This document shows, piece after piece, positions 15,676 to 24,348 of a stretch of 25,871 nucleotides of DNA (its first letter is position 1; the number at the start of each line of letters is the position of its first letter). This stretch comes from Streptomyces sp. NRRL S-118 (GTDB lineage Bacteria; Actinomycetota; Actinomycetes; Streptomycetales; Streptomycetaceae). Made by a program: the position numbers and the translations under genes. The notes beneath the pieces were generated by a model, which saw only the letters and a program-made list of their open reading frames with translations, was not told the DNA's origin and made no database searches. Location: NCBI RefSeq assembly GCF_000716335.1, contig NZ_KL591031.1:58746-84616 (forward strand). Reading direction: 5' to 3'.

Positions 15676-16839
15676 TCACGACCCCGCGATCGTCGCCCAG
15701 CTCGTCACGTTCACCACGGCCAGCACACTGAACGCCAATCCGGTGACCAGGCCCAGGCCGAGAGCGACGCGCTTGGGCACCCATCCGGCCAGGCCACCGA
15801 AGCCGAGCTGGATCGAGCCCCACACGAAGAGCACCAGGGCGACGACTGCCCCCCAGGACATGGTGGGATCCGCTCTGTCGGCGTCGTTCTGGAAACGCAC
15901 GGCGATGCTGAGGGCGATGCCCGGCAGGACGAAGAAACCTCCGGCGAGCAGGGCGCCCACCGACCTGCCTTCCGTCCGTCGTGTCCGTGCGGTCCGGACA
16001 GGGGGCTGCGTCTCCGTCCCACCGGACCGCAGGATGTCCAGGGACGCCGCGGCCGTGGGCCTCTTGGCTGGGTCCTTGTCGAGCAGCCGCATGATGAGCC
16101 GGGCCAGCACGTCCTGGTTCTCCAGCGGCGCGGGGTCGTGCGCGAGAACGGCGCGCAGCGAGGCGGAGACGCTCGACCGCCTGAACGGAGAGAGGCCCGC
16201 CACCGCCTGGTAGAGGGTCACGCCGAGGGAGAACAGGTCGCTCGCCGGCCCTCCGTCGCCGCCCTCGGCCCGCTCGGGGGCGATGTACTCCACCGAGCCG
16301 ATCACCATGCCGGTCGCGGTGAGCGCGGTGTCGGCAGGGTGCACCGCGATGCCGAAGTCGGCGAGGAGGACGCGGCCGTCGTCGGCCAGCAGGACATTGG
16401 CCGGTTTCACGTCCCTGTGCACGATCCCGGCCCCGTGCGCAGCTCGCAGTGCCTCCAGCATCGCCTCGGCGACTTCCGTCGCCCGTGAGAGCGGCAACGG
16501 GCCGTCGATGCTGATCGCCTCTTCCAGGGAGCGGCCCGCCACCAGCTCCATGACCATCCACGGGACGCCGTCTTCGACCACGACATCGTGCACCGCCACC
16601 ACGTGGGGGTGCGTACGCAACTGTGCCGCGTGGCGGGCCTCTCGCTCGGCACGCAGTACCCTTTCGGCGCGTTCCGGGGCCGAGCCGATCCGCGCCAGCG
16701 AGACTTCCTTGAGCGCCACGTCCACGCGGAGGTGCTCGTCCCGGGCCTTCCACACATGCCCGAACCCGCCGGACCCGAGCTTGTCGACGAGCCGGTAGCG
16801 GCCCGCCACCAGACGCCCCGCACTGCCCTCACGTGCCAT
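15676..16839 (-). CDS. Hanks-type Ser/Thr protein kinase with C-terminal membrane helices
   Basis: 387 residues from ATG 16839, preceded by GAGGAGGAGGG; an upstream in-frame start at 16872 is less likely. Kinase motifs are complete: glycine loop GSGGFG at 22-27, Lys44 in VALKEV, HRDVKPANVL at 141-150, DFG at 161-163, activation-segment threonines (TALTATG), and APER at 187-190. After a short linker rich in Arg and Thr (about 272-292), three hydrophobic segments lie at about 294-314, 328-348 and 357-379. The extracellular side has no PASTA or other sensor domain. Signals may therefore be sensed in the membrane or the cytosol. No phosphatase or FHA gene is adjacent. Confidence 0.92.
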   Translation of the reverse strand: MAREGSAGRLVAGRYRLVDKLGSGGFGHVWKARDEHLRVDVALKEVSLARIGSAPERAERVLRAEREARHAAQLRTHPHVVAVHDVVVEDGVPWMVMELVAGRSLEEAISIDGPLPLSRATEVAEAMLEALRAAHGAGIVHRDVKPANVLLADDGRVLLADFGIAVHPADTALTATGMVIGSVEYIAPERAEGGDGGPASDLFSLGVTLYQAVAGLSPFRRSSVSASLRAVLAHDPAPLENQDVLARLIMRLLDKDPAKRPTAAASLDILRSGGTETQPPVRTARTRRTEGRSVGALLAGGFFVLPGIALSIAVRFQNDADRADPTMSWGAVVALVLFVWGSIQLGFGGLAGWVPKRVALGLGLVTGLAFSVLAVVNVTSWATIAGS

Positions 16840-17232
16840 CGGCCTCGTACCCTCCTCCTCGGCGAAACCCACGATCGCACGGACGAGTTGCCGTCAGGAA
16901 GAGCACTGCCACCGGGCGGCCCGGCGGACGAGGCGGGTCCACCGGCGCCGGCCCACCTGCGCGGGTGTGTGCACATCGCCTGCGAGCCGTGCATTACGTG
17001 CCGCCCGGTGGTGGCCGACCGCCACCAGCCCGGCCCCATAGCCGACCGGGCACCACTGGGAAGGCCGCGACCGGCTGCAACTGCTCGAACTCATCGCTTA
17101 TGCCGCTCCGTTCCTGATCACGCATGCCTTCATTGATGGCGCGCTGTCGATCTCGACGCGTGGGCATCCGCACGGTGGCCCGACGTCCCCTTTCCCTGGG
17201 TTCCGGCTGATGCGGAACGCATGCTGGGGGGC
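16840..17232. other. No supported gene between the kinase and the IS5 remnant
   Basis: About 390 bases. The kinase promoter should lie near 16860-16950 but I found no clear hexamer pair. Short open frames on both strands lack start signals and domains. The right part may include the outer end of the IS5-type element. Confidence 0.4.
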
Positions 17233-18110
17233 TCACGTTCGCAGCCAGAGCCGGATTGAGGCGACGGTGACCCTCCCGTGAAAGACGTAGGCCCACTTGT
17301 CGTAACGGGTCGCGACCACACGTTCAGCTGGTCGATCGTCCGCGCCCATTCGTTGCGGCGCCGGTGGATCTCTCTGTCGAATCCGGTCGGACGGCCGCCC
17401 TTGCTGCCGCGTCGCTGGCGATTGGCCCGCTGGTCCTTGGGCTCCGGGATCGTGTGCTTGATCTGGCGCCGCCGCAGATAGCGACGGTTGCGGCGCGATG
17501 AACAGGCTTTGTCGCCCCCAAGGTGATCGGGTCGAGTACGCGGGTGTCCGCCAGCCGGCCGCGGAACCGGATCTGTTCCAGCACGGGAATCAACTGCGGG
17601 GCATCGCGCCACTGACCGGGAATAGTGACGAAGGCAAGTGGGCGACGTCCGCCCTCAACCGCCAAAATAGATCTTGCAGGTCAGCCCGCCTCTTGAACGG
17701 CCCAGGGCCTCGTCGCCCCGGTGCCGGATGGGCGTGCTCCTCCTGCCGGGAACTCGCGGCGAGCGGGAGTGGGCTCCGGCCCGGTGCTGGTGAGCCCGGC
17801 AGCAGGTGGAGTCCACGCTGACCATGCTCCAGTCGATCCGTCCCTCGGCGTCGGCGTCAGCCTGGACGGCCCGCAGGATCTTCTCCCACGTGCGGTCCGC
17901 TGACCGCCTGCGGTGACGGTCATGAACTGTCCTCTTCCACATCCCGAAACGGGACGGCAGGTCCCGCCACGGCAGGCCAGTCCGGTGCCGGAACTGCATC
18001 CCGTTGATCACCCGGCGGTGACACTGCCACCGCCTACCCCGACCCGCACTCTTCGGCAATTGCGGTTCCAGCCGAGCCCATTCCTCCTCCGAAAGATCAC
18101 CCTGCCCCAC
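17233..18110 (-). pseudogene. IS5-family transposase, nearly full length but frameshifted
   Basis: From 18110 the minus strand reads MGQGDLSEEEWARLEPQLPK then RVINGMQFRHRTGLPWRDLP, the IS5-type N-terminal domain, and later IDWSMVSVDSTCCRAHQH with the first catalytic Asp. A frameshift near 17660 leads to EGGRRPLAFVTIPGQWRDAP. Another frame gives RTRPDHLGGDKACSSRRNRR (second Asp region) and RRRQIKHTIPEPKDQ. The C-terminus VATRYDKWAYVFHGRVTVAS then IRLWLRT ends at TGA 17233 in yet another frame. All parts are in order, so this is one element disabled by at least three indels. Terminal inverted repeats were not resolved. Confidence 0.88.
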
Positions 18111-18217
18111 GTTGGCTGAAACGCTCCACCAAAGGGTGCGTCACGCCACCCGTCGGAAACGGTCTGGTGCTGTGACCGCATAGGTTCACCGGATTGCTCG
18201 TTGTGCTGGTTGGAAGT

Positions 18218-18432
18218 CCTGGGCCAATCCCATTGAGGCCGCTTTGGGCCGCTGCGGTAGTTCACCCTGGCTAACTCCAACCATCCGAAGCACGCCTTCC
18301 AGACCCGGGCCCTGCATGCCTACCTGCGCTGGCGGAACAACAACGCCCGCTACCCCGACGTCCTGGACGACCAACGACGTGAGCGCGCACGCATCCGCAG
18401 TGAACGAGGTCACCGTTGGGGCGGCAGGCGCC
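18218..18432 (+). pseudogene. IS630-family transposase, C-terminal fragment
   Basis: The plus strand reads WANPIEA, which normally includes the catalytic Glu region of IS630 transposases. After a one-base shift it continues FTLANSNHPKHAFQTRALHA then YLRWRNNNARYPDVLDDQ. The block RERARIRSERGHRWGGR ends the protein. The N-terminal and catalytic halves are missing, and the expected HFGPLRQ segment is altered. It is orientated opposite to the neighbouring IS5 remnant. Confidence 0.75.
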
Positions 18433-18479
18433 CCTGCCGGCCGCGGCCTGACCCCTCCCAACCCGGCGAGTCCGCGGCG

Positions 18480-18796
18480 CTAGTCGTCGAACTCGAAGCC
18501 CGAAATCTCCGCACGGGCAATGATGTCGCGGACTGCCTCGGGACTCGTGATGACGGATTCAACGGCCGTCTTGAGTCGCTTGAGGTCGATCAAACTCCCG
18601 ACGGCGCAGAACATGTCAGCCTCGCTGTCGAAATCGAGGCGCTCGGCAATGTCCGGCCAGGCGAACCGCACGAGACCTTCCCAGAAGTACCCGTTCGGCT
18701 CGTGCCCGGCGGCAGCTACTACGGCACGGCAGCCAGGCCACCGGCATCCAGCGTCAGCGAGTGCTCGCCGTCGAAGTCATGCAGGTTGATGGTCAC
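18480..18796 (-). pseudogene. Imm51-type immunity protein with one frameshift
   Basis: GTG 18796 follows GAGAAG and begins MTINLHDFDGEHSLTLDAGG. After about 24 residues two in-frame stops appear because one base is lost near 18720. The other frame continues AAGHEPNGYFWEGLVRFAWP, LDFDSEADMFCAVGSLIDLK and ends AEISGFEFDD at 18480. Reconstructed, it is about 104 residues with the GHEPNGYFWEG, DSEADMF and GFEFDD blocks I associate with Imm51 proteins. These neutralise partner toxins of polymorphic toxin systems. No toxin gene lies next to it; both sides are transposase debris. The short frame from 18671 alone (63 residues) lacks the N-terminal half. Confidence 0.75.
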
Positions 18797-18891
18797 GGCG
18801 CGATCTTCTCACGCCCAGTGCACGGGCTGCCCGATCCCTCGAATCGCTCATCCGCTCCCTCACCGCTCCCGACCCCGGTGGCCTTTTCCGG

Positions 18892-19395
18892 TCACAGCAC
18901 CATTAGGATTCCGTTAGGTTGCTCTGGCTCTTCGGTTTGGGCTGGTGGTGGATGTTCTGGGCGGGGCGGTGGCGGCTGTTGCAGGTTCCGGTCCAGCGGT
19001 TCAGCAGGGCCTGGATGTGTCGAGGGTCTGGTGGAGAGTGAGTCCGCTGTATCGGCTTTTGGGAGGCGCTGTTCGGTGAGGAACGCGTGGGCGGCGGTGA
19101 CCAGGGCGACGTGGTGGTGCCAGCCGGTCCAGGAACGTCCCTCCCAGTGGTCCAGGCCGGGGCCGTGCTTGAGTCCCCGGTAGTCGTGCTCGATGCGCCA
19201 GCGGATCCTGGTCAGACGGACCGGGCCAGCGGGGTGCTGGCGGGAAGGTTGGACAGCCAGTAGCCGGTGGGTGATTCGGCGTCCTCGGGCCAATTCGACC
19301 ATCAGCGTCACGTCGGGCAGGACGCTGTCCCAGTGGCCGTGCTCGGCAGTGGCGGCGGCCTGGGCCAGGCGGCGGAAGTGGACTCCGGTCGCCGC
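18892..19395 (-). pseudogene. IS701-family transposase, C-terminal part with frameshifts
   Basis: The minus strand reads AATAEHGHWDSVLPDVTLMV. A second frame gives WPEDAESPTGYWLSNLPAST then PLARSV. Then the first frame again gives RIRWRIEHDYRGLKHGPGLD and HWEGRSWTGWHHHVALVTAA, the conserved YRELK..LGLDHFEGR block with the catalytic Glu. Near the end a further shift reveals LLNRWTGTCNSRHRP, a typical IS701 C-terminus. The N-terminal half is gone. At least three indels are present. Confidence 0.8.
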
Positions 19396-19529
19396 ACCTG
19401 GATCACTCTGGCTGTCCGGTGCTGGCACGGCGCAGCAACCGGGCGACACGTCAGGACAGGGCAAAGTTGCCTGATGCGGCACCAGTTGTCGTCGAGGTCC
19501 GTCCGCAGAGTCGTGTCCCATCCTCCTGA

Positions 19530-20450
19530 TCAGCCGCTCGGGCCGGGGGCAACCCAGTCGAGTGCGGATCTGAGGAGAGCGTGGAGTTCTTGGGAGGTTT
19601 GGAGGTCTCGGTGCTCAGGGCGGCTGTCACCACTGCCGAGGTTCACGTAGTCGAGTTCGGCTTCGCCGCTGCTCCAGACAGTGATCTGGATGACCCGGTT
19701 CCCGGCCTCGATGGTCAGCCATGCACTGTTCTTGAGTCGGCCGTCTTCTGGGGAGTTCCGCAGTTCGGCGGTGATCCCACGCGCGCGGAAGACCGCTTCG
19801 TTCTCGGTGCACCATGTCGTGAGCGCGTCCGGGAGGTTAGGTAGTCGATGGCCGTTCCCGACTGTGGGGTAGGTCATTTGGAAGGCGAGGCGTTCATCGG
19901 CCTGGTCACCGATGCGAGCGAGCACGCTGTCCAGGTCGAGGAACTCCTCCCATACCGACCTTCCGCTCGCCACCGCGAGTCTGGCGACGACAAGATCTTC
20001 GAGTTCGGGGACCCGCTTGTTCTTCCAGATCTTGTCGGCCAGGCTGACCAGGAGGTCTTCCATCCCGGCTTCCTCGGCGGTCCAGGCGGCGTGTGTTCCG
20101 GCGAATCGCGCCATGACGGAATCGATGCCTCGGGTCATAAGCAGCTCACGGCCGGCTTCTTCGTGCTGGGCGCCGGGAGCGGACAATTCGGCGGGGTGCA
20201 GTACCTTGCCGATGTCGTGGGTGGCGGCTCCGAAGAGGACGGCCTCCGGGTTGATGCCCAGATCGAGGTTGCGTGTGGCGATCCATTCGAGGAGTTGCCC
20301 TGCAACGTCGTGGACTGCTCGCAGATGGGCGACCAGGCGTGGCGGAGCGTCAAGGTCGTGCAGCAGTTCGGCTGCTTCGATTGGCAGTGGACGCAGTGGG
20401 GGCTGGCCGGTGTCCTGGAGGGCGATCGACAGTACTCGCGAGGTCGTCAC
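19530..20450 (-). CDS. HD-domain phosphohydrolase-like protein with an unrecognised C-terminal domain
   Basis: 306 residues from GTG 20450 (MTTSRVLSIALQDTGQPPL). An in-frame ATG at 20615 would add 55 Arg/Thr/Pro-rich residues and seems less likely. The metal ligands of an HD domain are visible: His42 or His47 in AHLRAVHDVA, His78-Asp79 in FGAATHDIGK, His96 in GAQHEEAGRELL and Asp139 in LADKIWKNKR. HD domains of this kind hydrolyse nucleotides or phosphoesters. From about residue 195 a second domain follows: LPDALTTWCTENEAVFRARG, SAWLTIEAGNRVIQITVWSS and ELDYVNLGSGDS. I do not recognise it; its size and strand pattern recall small immunity-like folds. TACCCT six bases before GTG could be a -10 for leaderless expression. 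Confidence 0.8.
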   Translation of the reverse strand: MTTSRVLSIALQDTGQPPLRPLPIEAAELLHDLDAPPRLVAHLRAVHDVAGQLLEWIATRNLDLGINPEAVLFGAATHDIGKVLHPAELSAPGAQHEEAGRELLMTRGIDSVMARFAGTHAAWTAEEAGMEDLLVSLADKIWKNKRVPELEDLVVARLAVASGRSVWEEFLDLDSVLARIGDQADERLAFQMTYPTVGNGHRLPNLPDALTTWCTENEAVFRARGITAELRNSPEDGRLKNSAWLTIEAGNRVIQITVWSSGEAELDYVNLGSGDSRPEHRDLQTSQELHALLRSALDWVAPGPSG

Positions 20451-20829
20451 CGCGTCAGGGTAGCCGTTGCACCCACGGGTGGTTCGGCCAGCGAGGACGG
20501 GACGCGGTCGCTCCCCGCCATCAGGGGACTGTTCCCGGGCCGGCCCGCGGGTAGTCACCGTGACCGGGCGACTGCGCTGGTGAGAAGTCGCCGTCCTTGT
20601 CCGTGTTGTGTTCATCTCGTCTTCCGCGCATGGGGGGCAACGATGCGGAGCCGACGGTCCGACGCGGCGAAACGCTCCCCCGATCTGGTGCTACCGCCCG
20701 CCGCTGACTGCTGGCCGGTGCACTCACAGGTGTCCGGCGCTGGGCTCGTACGTCCGCCGCCGGAAACCGGACCCGGTGCAGCAAGCGCAGTGCAGCGCTC
20801 GCGGTGACCGCCCTGCGCTGGGGCGATGC

Positions 20830-21037
20830 GCTGTGGTGAGAGGTCCGGCAGATGACGCCAGGCGCAGCCGCTGGTCAGCACGTACACCACTGCGGTGAAC
20901 ACGGCCCGCTCGTCGCGCGGAGTTGTCCCGCCACCTTGCGGTCGAGCGGCGAACGACGGCAGTAACGGGGCGACCAGCACCCAGAGCTCATCAGGAACCA
21001 GACGCTTCGACAGATCAGCACTCACTGCCGCCATCAT
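20830..21037 (-). pseudogene. IS5-type transposase, N-terminal fragment
   Basis: From ATG near 21019-21037 the minus strand reads LSKRLVPDELWVLVAPLLPS then DERAVFTAVVYVLTSGCAWR and HLP. This matches the N-terminal domain of a common Streptomyces IS5-type transposase, where the next block should be P.FG.S..TAHRRF. Here the frame loses similarity at that point and the catalytic core is absent. The 200 bases downstream (20612-20829) show no recognised remnant. Confidence 0.75.
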
Positions 21038-21072
21038 GCCGTTTGAACATCAAGTCCACATGGCACAGCCTT

Positions 21073-21657
21073 CTATGCCTTGACTGATGCGGCCGATCTG
21101 GCGGCCTGCTCGATCTTCGCGCAGTAGGCGTCGCGGGCTTCCTCATCGATCTGCATCTCGTGCTCGGGGCGCATCCCGGTTCGGCCATCGACCCCTTCGC
21201 GGAGGATGTCGGCGTGCCCGGCATGCCGGTTGGTCTCGCCGAGGACGTGGACCAGGATGGCGAACAGGTTCGTGTTGGGATAAGGCTCCGGCCACCACGG
21301 CACGTTGCCGGGGGCGCCGAGGGCAAGCTCGTCGATCGTTGCGTCTGAGTGTTCCCACGTGCGCCGGTAGGACTCGATGATCTGATCGCGTGTCTCGTCC
21401 TCGGTTGCCCACAGATCGCTGCCGTCGTGGTCCTGCCACCGGGGCAGCGGTTCCGGGGAGGGCCGGTCGAAGACCTCGCCGAAGTACCTGGCCTCGACGA
21501 TGGCCACGTGTTTGACCAGGCCGAGGAGGTTGGTCCCGGTCGCTGTCAAAGGTCGGCGGGCGTCATACTCGGACAAGCCGTCGAGCTTCCAGAGGAGCGC
21601 CTTGCGGTCCCGCCGCAGTCTCCCGTGCAGGGTATGCTTCGCGAATTCATCGATCAT
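21073..21657 (-). CDS. DinB / DUF664-family protein
   Basis: 194 residues from ATG 21657 (MIDEFAKHTLHGRLRRDRKA); another in-frame ATG lies six codons upstream and neither has a clear ribosome binding site. The four-helix DinB pattern and its three metal-binding histidines are visible: LVKHVAIVEARYFG with His50, and near residue 150 ILVHVLGETNRHAGHADILR. Actinomycete DinB proteins include mycothiol-dependent transferases, so a detoxification role is plausible but not shown. It stands between an IS5 fragment and an aldo/keto reductase fragment. Confidence 0.88.
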   Translation of the reverse strand: MIDEFAKHTLHGRLRRDRKALLWKLDGLSEYDARRPLTATGTNLLGLVKHVAIVEARYFGEVFDRPSPEPLPRWQDHDGSDLWATEDETRDQIIESYRRTWEHSDATIDELALGAPGNVPWWPEPYPNTNLFAILVHVLGETNRHAGHADILREGVDGRTGMRPEHEMQIDEEARDAYCAKIEQAARSAASVKA

Positions 21658-22064
21658 GCGGCATGAGCCTGGCATGGGCTGCTCGTGGCCTCAAGATCCC
21701 GTACGTGGACCGCAACGACCGGCAGAGCCGGCCTGGCCTGGGCCACTGCCCTGAGCTGTCGCAAGAAGCTCACGACTTGCCACGTGAGACACCCTCTCAG
21801 CTTGTTCTTTATCTTCTGGCCTCGAATGGTGTTTCGAACTGGGTGGCTCACCTGGGGATTCGCCGGACGCGGGGGCGGCCTTCGTCTGATCATGTGCTCC
21901 GACCAAGGTGCCCTGACCAAGACGAAGGCCGTGAGGGTGGTCAGCTGACTGATGCTGCATCAGCTCCCCGATCGCGTGGGTGCTGGCGGCGAGGTCGTCG
22001 ACGACGGCGCGCAGCACGGCAACGGTTTGGTCCGCCGGCGGATCGGCGGGCGGCGGAGGCGGTG
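21658..22064. other. No supported gene; likely decayed DNA
   Basis: About 400 bases between the DinB gene and the aldo/keto reductase fragment. A minus-strand frame contains [20 protein letters not shown], which looks like genuine old coding sequence joined to the reductase fragment, but I do not recognise it. The rest shows no start signals or domains. Confidence 0.4.
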
Positions 22065-22345
22065 CCGCGGACCGGTACAACGGATCGATCGCCGCCAGGG
22101 TTTCATCCACCGGCGTTTCGGGATCCCAGCAGTGCACCTGAGACGGGTCGATGTAGTCGGTGCCGAGTCGACGAAGGCTCCGCTCGACGCTAGCGGAGCA
22201 GATGCTTCGCCGACGCGCCGACGTCGTTCGTCCCGTTGCCGACCCTGAGTCCGGCCTTCGTGGCCAGAACGAAATCTTCGCGCCGGCCCGCGATGAGGAG
22301 ACCGGCGAGGTAGACCGTGACTGTCTCCTCGTAGCGGGTGGCCAG
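22065..22345 (-). pseudogene. Aldo/keto reductase, internal fragment with frameshift
   Basis: One minus-strand frame reads [20 protein letters not shown] then GASAKHLLR and a stop. The next frame continues [20 protein letters not shown] then [20 protein letters not shown]. Together they form the central part of an aldo/keto reductase barrel (LATK.G, S...[17 protein letters not shown]...P..ETL.A...L). The N-terminal Asp/Tyr region and the C-terminal cofactor region are missing. After LYRS the sequence switches to unrelated proline-rich residues, so a deletion or rearrangement joins two genes. Confidence 0.8.
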
Positions 22346-22713
22346 GCCGCGCCATTGCCTGAGTCGCTTGATGCAGCTAGCCCCCGGCGCCCACCGTCCT
22401 CGGTCTTCACTGCGACTACCAGAGAGCCATGCCTACGGCCGCGGCCACCGCTCGACGAAGACATGTCCGTCTCGTAGTGCCCCTGGTCAGCAGCCTCTTC
22501 CGCGTCCGAGATCGACATGACCTCGGAAAGCAGGACTCCGTTGCACAGCAGGCTCCTTCTCTGCACTTCACCCAGACGGGTGTGCGGCCTCTCCGTCTCG
22601 CTGCGGACTCCCTCCACGAGGGTGCGTTCTGGGGAGGTGTCTCCCGCTTCGAGTCCAAAGCGGAAACCGGCTGGGTAGGGAAACTGCGGTGTGGCCCGGA
22701 TCGTTGGACAGGC
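22346..22713. other. No supported gene upstream of the methyltransferase
   Basis: About 370 bases. The methyltransferase frame stays open back to about 22429, but that part has no conserved sequence and no GC3 bias. It should contain the methyltransferase promoter; I could not pick out a convincing hexamer pair. Confidence 0.4.
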
Positions 22714-23406
22714 ATGGAGCTGAATAGGCGAGTGGGACATCAGGGGACCGGGCCCGGGGTGATCACGCCGGACGGTTGCGCGGTCGAGTTGTACTCGCGG
22801 CTGCCGGTCGGGGCCGAGCCGGACATCGTCGCCGGTGCAGTGTCGCCGGGTGCGCACATCCTGGAGCTGGGTTGTGGTGTGGGGCGCGTGACCCACCCGC
22901 TTCTGGAGCGGGGCTTTGCGGTGACTGCTGTGGACGAATCCCAGGAGATGCTTGATCGCGTGCGTGGGGCACGTGCAATACGCAGTGCGATCGAGAACCT
23001 CGACCTGGGCGAGACGTTCGACGTGGTGATGCTTGCGTCGTTCCTCGTGCATGCCGGAGACGTCGAAGTGCGGCGGGCGCTGCTGCGTACCTGCGTCCGG
23101 CACCTCGCGGCGGGTGGCTGCGTGCTGATCCAACGGGAGGGTGAGGACTGGCACACGAACCTGCCGCGTGAGCGTGTCGATCCCAGCGGATTCACGGTGC
23201 GGATCGTGTCGGCGGAGCCGACTGGTGATGGGGCGAACTCGGTGTATGCGGAGTACGAATTTCCGGAGGCCACATGGTCCCAAACGTTCGTGTCCCGGCC
23301 GCTGACGAAGGAGCAGTTTGAGCAGGCTCTCGCAGAGGTGGGTCTGAAGGTGGATACATACCTCACGGAGGATGGGACATGGGCGCGGTCGAGTCTCGCG
23401 GCTTAG
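22714..23406 (+). CDS. Class I SAM-dependent methyltransferase
   Basis: 230 residues from ATG 22714 ([15 protein letters not shown]). The ribosome binding site is weak (GGACAGG a few bases upstream). Motif [17 protein letters not shown] lies at 49-64, the acidic end of strand 2 at VTAVDES (Asp74), and motif IV-like [13 protein letters not shown] follows near 115. The C-terminal part ([49 protein letters not shown]) closes the Rossmann fold. It likely methylates a small molecule in the cytosol; the acceptor is unknown. It is not linked to a biosynthetic cluster in this window. Confidence 0.9.
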   Translation: MELNRRVGHQGTGPGVITPDGCAVELYSRLPVGAEPDIVAGAVSPGAHILELGCGVGRVTHPLLERGFAVTAVDESQEMLDRVRGARAIRSAIENLDLGETFDVVMLASFLVHAGDVEVRRALLRTCVRHLAAGGCVLIQREGEDWHTNLPRERVDPSGFTVRIVSAEPTGDGANSVYAEYEFPEATWSQTFVSRPLTKEQFEQALAEVGLKVDTYLTEDGTWARSSLAA

Positions 23407-24051
23407 ATGCATGTGACTGGTCAAGCCCTGCCCGGCATGAGGGATGAGTTTGGGCTTTGGGAGTCCCTGGGCCGGTACCCGGCCGCCGGACTCGCGGTTG
23501 GGCTCCTTGACGCTTCTCTGCACCCCGGATCGTGGTTCATTGGGGATCACTGGATCTCCTCGGGGCGTGGGCGTAGGCGTGGGATGCCGTGCCGAGGTCG
23601 GTGGTGGGTCTCTTGGTGAGGCGGGCAGTCTCGGCCTGTTTGGCGGGGAGGACGATCAGGGTCGAGTCCGGCGTACGCCGGGTGCTGGGTCTTCAGCTCA
23701 ACGACCTTTCCGCAAGATCGGCGTGGGTGACCGGGACCCAGGGGCCTGGGGCGACAAGCTCGACGGTGTCGCCACCGATCCCGAGCGATGCGAAGTGAGC
23801 TGAGCCGCGTGTCGCCCTGGCCCGGTCGCAGTGTCCGGCCGGCGCGGTGGGACGACGATCCCCTCAGATTCCCGGCAGGCACAGCACGGTTCGCACGCTG
23901 GTCCGGGAGCCTCGCCGCGATGGGGCCCAGATTTCTCAGTAACAGCCGTGTGCCAGGCGGTCGTTGGCACGCTTGCTGTGATCAAGCGTGCGGTACACAC
24001 ACCGGTAGGGCGGCAGGCGCGGGTGCGGCCAGACGCGGGAGGGGCGGGGCC
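23407..24051. other. No confident gene; possible decayed coding DNA on the minus strand
   Basis: About 645 bases after the methyltransferase. On the minus strand, FASLGIGGDTVELVAPGPW then VPVTHADLAERS and, in another frame, ELKTQHPAYAGLDP and [15 protein letters not shown] read like fragments of one former protein split by frameshifts. I do not recognise it. No intact gene is supported. Confidence 0.4.
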
Positions 24052-24222
24052 GTGACTGAAGTGATGACCTTCTGGATGACGGTGCTCGGCACACTCTCCG
24101 GTGTCGTCAGCACGATGATCGCCTGGCGTGATAGGCGCGAGCCCCGACAACCGTCGGAAGAGCCAAGCGGCCTGCGCAGGCAACGGGGAAGTTCCTCGAT
24201 CAGACGCTCGACCGCAGCGTAA
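24052..24222 (+). CDS. Possible small membrane peptide
   Basis: 56 residues from GTG 24052, with GGGAGGGG about 8 nt upstream. The first half, MTEVMTFWMTVLGTLSGVVS then TMIAW, could form one membrane helix, followed by a basic, polar tail (RDRREPRQPSEEPSGL). The family is unknown. Support rests on the good ribosome binding site and the helix-plus-charged-tail pattern. Confidence 0.35.
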   Translation: MTEVMTFWMTVLGTLSGVVSTMIAWRDRREPRQPSEEPSGLRRQRGSSSIRRSTAA

Positions 24223-24312
24223 CGGCGAGCTGGAGGGGTGCGCTGACGATCAACCTCGTGGTGCTTCTCCTGCTGTTCGACCTCCCCTACCCTCAAGCAT
24301 GGCAGTATTTCC

Positions 24313-24348
24313 GGAGCGGTCGTCGGGCCGCTCCACTACGGTGCGGCC
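24313..24348 (+). promoter_or_regulatory. Inverted repeat and -10-like element before the hydrolase
   Basis: GGAGCGG at 24313-24319 pairs with CCGCTCC at 24328-24334 around 8 nt. TACGGT at 24337-24342 fits the -10 pattern TANNNT and ends 6 nt before ATG 24349, which has no good ribosome binding site. This suggests leaderless expression with a possible operator or hairpin overlapping the -35 region. No clear -35 is seen. Confidence 0.35.

Noticed and set aside
15452..16753. A 433-codon open frame overlapping the kinase on the same strand
   Set aside because: The kinase frame has all catalytic motifs. This frame is Arg/Gly/Pro-rich and shows none.
19857..19862. A possible separate gene for the C-terminal domain of the HD protein
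   Set aside because: The valine codon at the domain joint is GTC, not GTG or ATG, and no ribosome binding site is present, so a fusion is the simpler reading.
21691..23550. A 619-codon open frame on the minus strand
   Set aside because: It runs antisense through the methyltransferase and then through the aldo/keto reductase fragment. Only the reductase part resembles protein; the rest is a shadow of the methyltransferase gene.
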